NCBI GenBank assembly: GCA_948896235.1
Contig: CAQUUC010000003.1
Coordinates: 124,001-188,000 of the forward strand
Length of the DNA: 64,000 bases
Origin: an uncultured Clostridia bacterium
GTDB taxonomy: Bacteria > Bacillota > Clostridia > TANB77 > CAG-508
Direction: 5' to 3'
The position numbers were made by a program, and so were the translations under genes. This document shows, in pieces, positions 57,805-64,000 of the stretch. The notes under the pieces were generated by a model. That model did no database searches. It was not told the origin of the DNA and saw only the letters and a program-made list of their open reading frames with translations. Within the stretch, counting starts at the first letter, position 1; every line of letters begins with the position of its first letter.

Positions 57805-58450
57805 TTTCTTCTCCTATTATTTTCTTTAATTCTTTTATTATCTTATCTTTTGCAATTCTTATAAATTCATATATTTCTTCCATTTTAAATATTTTTAATT
57901 CATTATTTGATACCTTCTCAAAATGTTCTTTCATTACTTTATAAATATCCTTTGTTTGCATATTATACATTTCTTTTAAACTACCCTCATATTTGCATTC
58001 TTTAATAAAATCTATACCTATATCATAGTTTTTTATTATTTCTTGGTTCATAGCATCATAATCTTCATATATTATTTCTCTTTGATCCTCTAATAAGCCA
58101 TTTTTAGTTTTTATATATACCTTATCTCCAACCTTTTGTTTATGTTTTTCTACAAGCATATTAATCCACAATACATCAGTATAAAGATGCGAATATATTC
58201 CTAATTCTATATCATCTTTACTTTTTAATTTTAGAACATTTTTTAATTTTTCTAAATCTGGAACCTTAAATTCTATATCATTAATGATCGATTTTCTTTC
58301 AAAATGTGTTATTTTTCTTCTATCATTATGGTTATTTTCAATATTCGAAAAATCAGGCAATATATTACCATATAAAAATTTTTGTTTATCTAAATTTAAT
58401 TCCTTTAGTATTTCTTTTGCTACACATAAATGAATTATAGATGATGACAT
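57797..58450 (-). CDS. Zinc-dependent phospholipase C-like protein
   Basis: 217 residues. SSSIIHLCVAKEI, YGNILPDFSN, THFER and YSHLYTDVLW resemble the metal-binding His/Asp motifs of the Zn_dep_PLPC (PF00882) domain. No signal peptide, so unlike secreted phospholipase C it is probably cytoplasmic. Catalytic activity not established. Confidence 0.6.
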   Translation of the reverse strand: MSSSIIHLCVAKEILKELNLDKQKFLYGNILPDFSNIENNHNDRRKITHFERKSIINDIEFKVPDLEKLKNVLKLKSKDDIELGIYSHLYTDVLWINMLVEKHKQKVGDKVYIKTKNGLLEDQREIIYEDYDAMNQEIIKNYDIGIDFIKECKYEGSLKEMYNMQTKDIYKVMKEHFEKVSNNELKIFKMEEIYEFIRIAKDKIIKELKKIIGEENV

Positions 58451-58475
58451 ATCTCTTTCCCTTCAAATTGTATAT

Positions 58476-59486
58476 TTATTTTAAGTATGTTTCTACTATT
58501 CCTTTTCCAGCTTTTGATGTAATTTTTAACATTGCCCCATTTACCATTGCAAGTTGTGGTGGAATGTGTCCTATATCCGCTTCTGTAATAATATGAATAT
58601 CTAAATCTCCTATTACATCTAGTATTGCTTCATTAGCGGTTATTCCATAATCCTCTCTCATAATAAAAGGTCTTCCAAAAATTATTCCACTACAATTTTT
58701 AAAGTATCCCGCATTTTTCATTTTCCAAAGGATTCTTTGAAACTGTGGGGTGCTCATTTCGTAACATTCTAAAAACCATAAAATTCCATCATTTTTATAT
58801 TTTTCTATATAATCTTTTACTACATCAAATTTTGTTCCAATTATTGTATCTATACAGTCTAAACAACCACCCAATGCTCTACCCTTAATTATAATTTCTT
58901 CTTCAGCTTTTAAATTATTCCATTTTGTTTCCTTTGTTAAATTATAGGTATAATCTTCATTATCTTCTTTTTCAGCTGCATACTTTTCAAAAGAATTTTG
59001 TATGATATTTTCTCCTGATATAATCTTAAAACTATCTTCTAGATTTTTGTATAATGGTTTCATTGCATAGTCTTTCACTGACTCACAATACATACTTGGT
59101 ATATCACAAATGGTGTTAAGTAAAAAGCTTATTGTTGTTATATCTGAAAAGCCTTGTGTCCATTTTGGTGGATACTTTTTTATCTCTTCAAAGTCTAGTT
59201 CATCTAGCATTTCCATTAAAAAATCTCCACCACCAGCATATAGAATCAATTTTACCTCATCATTTTTCCAAAGCTCCATTAATTCTTCTACTCTTTTTTT
59301 ACTAGATGTACTTCTGCCTCTTTCGCTTTTTCTTACACTTTCTGTTTCTATTACTTTATAACCCATTTGTTTTAAATTTCTAATTGCGGTTTCTAATTTT
59401 TCTATTTTTTCAGGTTCACTAATTCCATCAGATGGTGCACATATTCCTATAGTATCTCCTATTTTTAACTTTTCTGGATAATTCAT
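58476..59486 (-). CDS. S66-family (LD-carboxypeptidase/MccF-like) protein, nucleophile in doubt
   Basis: 336 residues. IGDTIGICAPSDG and MGYKVIETESV are the N-terminal motifs, WTQGFSDIT the usual GxSD block, ALGGCLDCIDTIIGTKFD the Glu region and IGHIPPQLAMVNGAML the His region. The loop that normally contains the nucleophilic Ser (GGYGS-like) reads AGGGDFLMEML, so Ser is not where expected. It may be a clade with altered chemistry or a non-catalytic binder. Near pgeF in a probable operon. Confidence 0.8.
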   Translation of the reverse strand: MNYPEKLKIGDTIGICAPSDGISEPEKIEKLETAIRNLKQMGYKVIETESVRKSERGRSTSSKKRVEELMELWKNDEVKLILYAGGGDFLMEMLDELDFEEIKKYPPKWTQGFSDITTISFLLNTICDIPSMYCESVKDYAMKPLYKNLEDSFKIISGENIIQNSFEKYAAEKEDNEDYTYNLTKETKWNNLKAEEEIIIKGRALGGCLDCIDTIIGTKFDVVKDYIEKYKNDGILWFLECYEMSTPQFQRILWKMKNAGYFKNCSGIIFGRPFIMREDYGITANEAILDVIGDLDIHIITEADIGHIPPQLAMVNGAMLKITSKAGKGIVETYLK

Positions 59487-59495
59487 TGTTCCTCC

Positions 59496-60311
59496 TTATT
59501 TTAGCCCCATAATTGCTGTATTTCTTCCAGCTACTTCTTTATCTACTCTATATGAATGCATAATTTTATAATTACATACTGTACAAATTTTACTGTCTAA
59601 TATGTTTTCTTCTTTTAATCCCGCTTCTTTTAGTATTATTCTATTTATTAAAACAGTATCTATATAATATTTCTCGCCTTTTTTAGTTATTATATCATTT
59701 ATATTGCTTAAATAGGAAAATTCGTTATAGAATAATTCTTGTACATCAACATCTACTTCAAAATGACATTCTCTTATTGTTGGTCCAATACAACAAATGA
59801 TATCACTCGGATTTGAATTATATTCTTCTATCATTTTTATAATGGCTTTTTCACCAATTCTTTGTAATGTTCCCTTCCAACCAGAATGTATATTTCCTAT
59901 AACTTTTTTAACTGGATCATATAAAAATAGTGGTGTACAGTCAGCATATCCAAGTGAAAATATAACGTTTTTTTTATCCGTAATTAAACCATCTACCTCC
60001 CAATATTTCTTAAGAAATATTTGTATTGTTCTTGGTGTCTCATCAACTTTTCTTATCACATCTGTGTGTGTTTGATATGGTCTTATAATGTGATTATAGT
60101 CTATTTCTAATGTTGTAGCAAGTTTTCTATAATTATCTAATACCACTTCTTTTCTATTTTCCATAGTGTCATTTCCTGCAATATCAAAATTATTAGTACT
60201 TAAAGTATAGCAGTGTACTAACTCAGGATATTCTAATAATCTTCTAAATTGCAAATATTCTATGTTATCTTTCTTAATATGTACGACTGTATCATTAGTT
60301 AAATCTTGCAT
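59496..60311 (-). CDS. pgeF: PgeF/YlmD (multicopper-polyphenol-oxidase-like) protein
   Basis: 271 residues. YQTHTDVI, SLGYADCTPLFLYDP and GNIHSGWKGTLQRI give the zinc-binding His/Cys triad of the DUF152 family, and IGPTIRECHFEVD follows. Related enzymes act on purine nucleosides or correct misincorporated L-Ser in peptidoglycan (PgeF). Close to addB (12 bases). Confidence 0.9.
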   Translation of the reverse strand: MQDLTNDTVVHIKKDNIEYLQFRRLLEYPELVHCYTLSTNNFDIAGNDTMENRKEVVLDNYRKLATTLEIDYNHIIRPYQTHTDVIRKVDETPRTIQIFLKKYWEVDGLITDKKNVIFSLGYADCTPLFLYDPVKKVIGNIHSGWKGTLQRIGEKAIIKMIEEYNSNPSDIICCIGPTIRECHFEVDVDVQELFYNEFSYLSNINDIITKKGEKYYIDTVLINRIILKEAGLKEENILDSKICTVCNYKIMHSYRVDKEVAGRNTAIMGLK

Positions 60312-60322
60312 AATAAATCTCC

Positions 60323-63300
60323 TTAATTACTTTCTTTAATCATCTCAAGAACTACCTCTTTATCCAAATCAGGCACATAATTATACTCATTTTTTGTACT
60401 ATCAAAATTACAAATAGACTTATATTCACAATATTCACAAGGTGTTTTTTTCTTTTTTCTATTATAAGTTGGTCTTATATCTATATTTCCACTTAAAATT
60501 TCATTTGCAATTTCTTTAATCAATTTATTAGTATACCTTTGTAAGTATTTAAATTGTTCCTTATTTACACAGTTAGACCTTGTATTACTTAAATTATTAT
60601 CTTTATCAATATATGCAGGAATTATATTAGATGCTCCTTTGTCTAAATTCTTATCCATCATTCTAACCACACTTATATCTGCTAAAATTAACCCTTGCAT
60701 TTTAAATTGTTTCTTAAGCTCAAGTTCTATTTCCTCATCACTCATATTTCTATCTGCTTTAATTATTGGATCAATCAAATTAAAATATAATACTCCTGCT
60801 GGGATTACATCCTCTATTTTAGAAACAGCATCAAGATATGTTAAAAGTTGAATTTGAATACCTGCCATAAATTCATTTAAATCTATATTTTTAACACTAG
60901 ATTTATAATCTATTATACGCATATATTTTCCGTCCTTATTTTTTGCAAGGTCTATTCTATCAATTTTACCTGTTATTTCAACCTTTTTTCCATCTCCTAA
61001 TTCTATAAGGATTGGCTTATATTTTTTCCCATTTTTAAATTCTACTTCATTTCCAAATATCTCGAAATCACTTTCTGTTATAGTTTTAATAATATATTTC
61101 ATAGATTTTAGAATTACGTTTTTTAATCTTTTAGTTAAAATTCTATATTTAGCAGTACTATTAAATATATAATTTCTATTTAAGGTTAATTTCTCATTTA
61201 TTATACTTGAAACAATTTCATTGATTTCTTCATCTGTTATATTTTTAAGTGTTAACTCTCTTGATACTACTTGTTCAAAAAATTCGTCTATTACATCATG
61301 CATAAATGTTCCTGTGTCTAAACTTTCTATTTTAAATAAGCTTTTATCTGTTAGTCCAAGTCCATATTTTAAATAATATGAAAAAGCACATCTTTTATAT
61401 TGCTCAAGTCTTGAGATACTTGTATTTAAAACATTTTTATAAAGATTATCAATATTTTCCTTACTTAAATTTTCTGATTTATTTGTATACTTTAAGCCTA
61501 ATACTGCATTATCTAATTTTTCTTTATATTCTGGATCATTTTTATAAATGTTGTAGATATCAAACCATATACTATCAATTTCTTCTTTATCTTCATATTT
61601 TCTAATGTTTTCTAATAGTTCTTCAAAAGTAGCTTTTTTATTAGTTATCATTATATTAGAGTTTACTATGTCACTTTTTTCAGCTAATTTTACAAATATT
61701 TTCTTTATTTTTGATATAAGCATTGATGGTCTTAGAGATTTTCCTAAATTGTCACTTGATGCATATGATAGATATAACTTTTCTTCAGGCACTAATAAAG
61801 CTTTGTATATATTAAAATTTTCTTCAAATAATAAATCTTTAGACCCTTTTGCAAGCTCTATTCCATTTTGTTTTAAATATTCTCTATCCTTATCATTAAA
61901 AAATCCTTCATCTTTATTTAACTTAGGAAAATTTCCATCGTTTAGTCCTATTATGAATGCCACTTTTACTTCGTGTGTTCTAGACCTATCTACATCTCCA
62001 ACTATAACTTGATCTAAGGTAGTAGGTATACTACCTAGTCCACTATTTTGCAAACCTATTTTTAATGTTTTTACATATTCTTCAAATGAAATTTTATCTT
62101 CCTCTAATACTAAAACAATTTCATCTAATACATTTATTAAAGTATTCCAACTGGTTGTATAAAGGTTTGCTAAAGCTATTTCTCCATTTTTTTCTAGTGT
62201 ATTTGCTTTATTTATTAATTCTTCATCTATCTTATTTTCAATTAAAAATTCATATAATTTTTCTGTTATTTCTTTTGCATTTTTTACTCTATTTAAATTG
62301 TCTTTAAATTCAAGTAATGGTTTTACTATTTTTTCTCTTAAGTCATTAAGAAATTTAAGTTCCTCATCATCTTTTGCTATTTTCCAAGGCTCTTTATACC
62401 ATTTACTTCCTCTAATTCCATATTTTAAGCAATAATTCTCTAGTAGGAAGATATCCTTTATATCTATCCCAGAAAGTCCTGTTTTTAAGTAATTAAATAC
62501 TGCTTCATATGACCAATTTTTAGAAAATATTTCTATAACTGATAAAACATATTTTATTAATATATTTTGGCTTAAATCTTTCTTTTCATCTATGTAGACT
62601 GGTATATTATATTTATTAAATACCGCTTTAATAATTTTAGAATAAGTATCCATTGTTTTTGTAATAACTGATATTTCTTTATATCTAAGTCCATTATCTC
62701 TAACAAGTTTTACTATTTCTTTTGCTATATTTTCTATTTCTGTAAATTGATTTTTTGCTAAGAATAGTTCTATATTTTCTACATCTTTACTATATTTTTC
62801 GTATTTTATATTATATAAATTTCTTTCTAGATGTTTTAACTCTAAAGTTTTATATTTTTTTGTTTCATCTAAATTTACTGCATCTTCTATACTTATTTTT
62901 TCCTCTTTTGCAATGTTAATTAGTTTTTGTAGAGTTTCTCTACTCGCTACAAATAAGTCTTGTTCTTTATCTACAGTATCTATTTTAGTGTCCATACAAA
63001 CAGTGATATTAACTTGTTTTGCTTGTTTTAAAAGTTTTCTAATAATATCATATTCTTGTTTTGTATATCCTACAAATTCATCTATATAAATAATCGAATC
63101 TTTAAACATTTCTGTTTTATCTAAGCTTTGGGCAAGTATGCTTAATGTATCTTCTTCATCTATAAATTTAGAACTTATTTCTTCTTCATATTGATTATAC
63201 ATTATATACATATCATTTAGCTTTAATTTTAAATATTGATTTTTTGTACCTTCTATTATATTTTTTAATTGTTCTACAGTTATTCCATGTTTTTTGAATT

Positions 63301-63669
63301 CTTTAATTCCGCGATAATATTACATCTATGTTTTCATCTGATTTATTTAAGAATTTTAGTTCATCTTTCTTTTTAGATAATATGTTATCTATTAGTATTG
63401 CTTTTCCTGCTTTTGAAAGATTTGTTTTGGTAAGTCCTCCGAGTCTCCCCGCTTACTCTATATGCCATACGATTAAATGTTATAACTTCAGCATTTATAA
63501 CAGCATTTTGTTTAATGCTGTTTAGCAGTTTTTGTTCTGAAGTGAAGGAAAATTGTTCTGGTGTAATTATATATATTTTGTTTTTTCCTGCTATTTGTTC
63601 ACTTATTTCGTTAAAACATATCTCGCTTTTTCCTGTTCCTGCTCGTCCATAAATTAATCGTAAACTCAT
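60323..63669 (-). CDS. addB: ATP-dependent helicase/nuclease subunit AddB, two CGG +1 frameshifts
   Basis: About 1115 residues joined, near the AddB norm. ATG 63669 (MSLRLIYGRAGTGKS) follows AAAGAAGAGAAAA. The frame meets ACT CGG (63441-63439) and then TCG CGG (63311-63309); skipping C twice gives MAYRVSGETGGLTKTNLSK and ENIDVILSGIKEFKKHGI, then the long helicase-like part. The C-terminal nuclease (GKIDRIDL, IIDYKSS) and Cys cluster (RCAFSYYL, CEYCEYKSIC) are intact. Partner of AddA in double-strand break repair; addA is not in this window. Confidence 0.93.
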
Positions 63670-63685
63670 TTTTCTCTTCTTTCTT

Positions 63686-64000
63686 TTACGCAGTTTCACG
63701 TTTCCAATAAAATAAATATTGTTGCGCAAGTCCTGCAAGGTTTTTATATTTTTCCATAGCTAGTTTTTCTATTTCTCTTTTGTTTACTTTAGTTTCATCG
63801 TCGTTTTTTATGTATAAATCGTTCATTACCCTTCTTACCCATACATCAATTGGAAATACTTCAAATCGCTTTAACCCAAATAGCATTATACAGTCTGCAA
63901 CTTTTGGTCCTACGCCTGGAAGCGTCAATAACTTTTCTCTTAATATATTTACATCTTTTTCTTCAATAAGCTCTTTTAAGCTTATCTCATTATTTAATAT
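63686..64000 (-). CDS. ogg: 8-oxoguanine DNA glycosylase (OGG1-type), C-terminus only
   Basis: 104 codons of the C-terminal half, gene enters from the right edge. LLTLPGVGPKVADCIMLFG is the helix-hairpin-helix with the catalytic Lys, followed by PIDVWVRRV with the catalytic Asp, as in OGG1/AlkA-like bifunctional glycosylases. It excises oxidised guanine. The stop lies 16 bases before the addB ATG, so both are probably co-transcribed. Confidence 0.85.
   Translation of the reverse strand: MLNNEISLKELIEEKDVNILREKLLTLPGVGPKVADCIMLFGLKRFEVFPIDVWVRRVMNDLYIKNDDETKVNKREIEKLAMEKYKNLAGLAQQYLFYWKRETA

Noticed and set aside
1..64000. CGG reassigned to another single amino acid
   Set aside because: At the 18 sites the downstream protein is in the +1 frame, so a simple sense reassignment cannot restore it.

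Overview
The window is A+T-rich DNA from a low-GC, endospore-forming Firmicute of the Clostridia type. It carries Spo0A, a SpoVB-type flippase, a YlmC/YmxH-type sporulation protein, a T-box leader on serS, and the cluster murA-divIB-DUF881-DUF881-sbp-ftsA-ftsZ. Most genes lie on the minus strand. No rRNA or tRNA gene, CRISPR array or insertion sequence was recognised.

Layout. 1-7.3 kb: RNase G (partial), pth, an amidase-like protein, two cell-surface glycan enzymes, a DEAD-box helicase, a VanY-type carboxypeptidase and trmB. 7.3-7.6 kb: a compact locus that looks like a type I toxin-antitoxin module. 7.6-18 kb: spo0A, metabolic genes, a WG-repeat protein, a CNNM/CBS protein, and a surface protein next to a sortase that has lost its active-site residues. 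18.4-25.6 kb: a small transcription unit and the division/wall cluster. 25.7-36 kb: patatin, cdd, aspS, asnS, proS, scpB, HU, a flippase and several small genes. 36-45 kb: an orphan VirD4-like ATPase with a Replic_Relax-like protein, then S1, rluB, rluD, tagA and lspA. 45-64 kb: ylmC, an L,D-transpeptidase, T-box serS, engB, rlmB-like, mfd, mscL, a VanW protein, a type 4 uracil-DNA glycosylase, an S66 peptidase, pgeF, addB and a partial ogg.

The main observation concerns decoding. Twelve genes, several of them normally essential (murA, aspS, proS, engB), are each interrupted by +1 frameshifts. All 18 frameshifts have the same form: the reading frame meets an in-frame CGG, and the conserved protein resumes if the C is skipped and the following GGN is read as glycine. 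In genes of ordinary composition I found no in-frame CGG that is simply read through. About fifty CGG trinucleotides that lie out of frame cause no interruption. Four in-frame CGG codons that must be read as Arg lie in genes or ORFs that look foreign or are unassigned. The simplest biological reading is that CGG is an unassigned codon here and works as a genome-wide +1 frameshift signal, or that CGGN is read as a four-base glycine codon. A systematic sequence artefact is the main alternative and has to be excluded with reads.

Two other features recur. Three terminator hairpins contain the Shine-Dalgarno sequence of the next gene in their 3' arm, with the U-tract as the spacer before the start codon. 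Several genes in the window have lost catalytic residues or are decaying (sortase, thioester domain, S66 peptidase, AraC/GyrI remnant).
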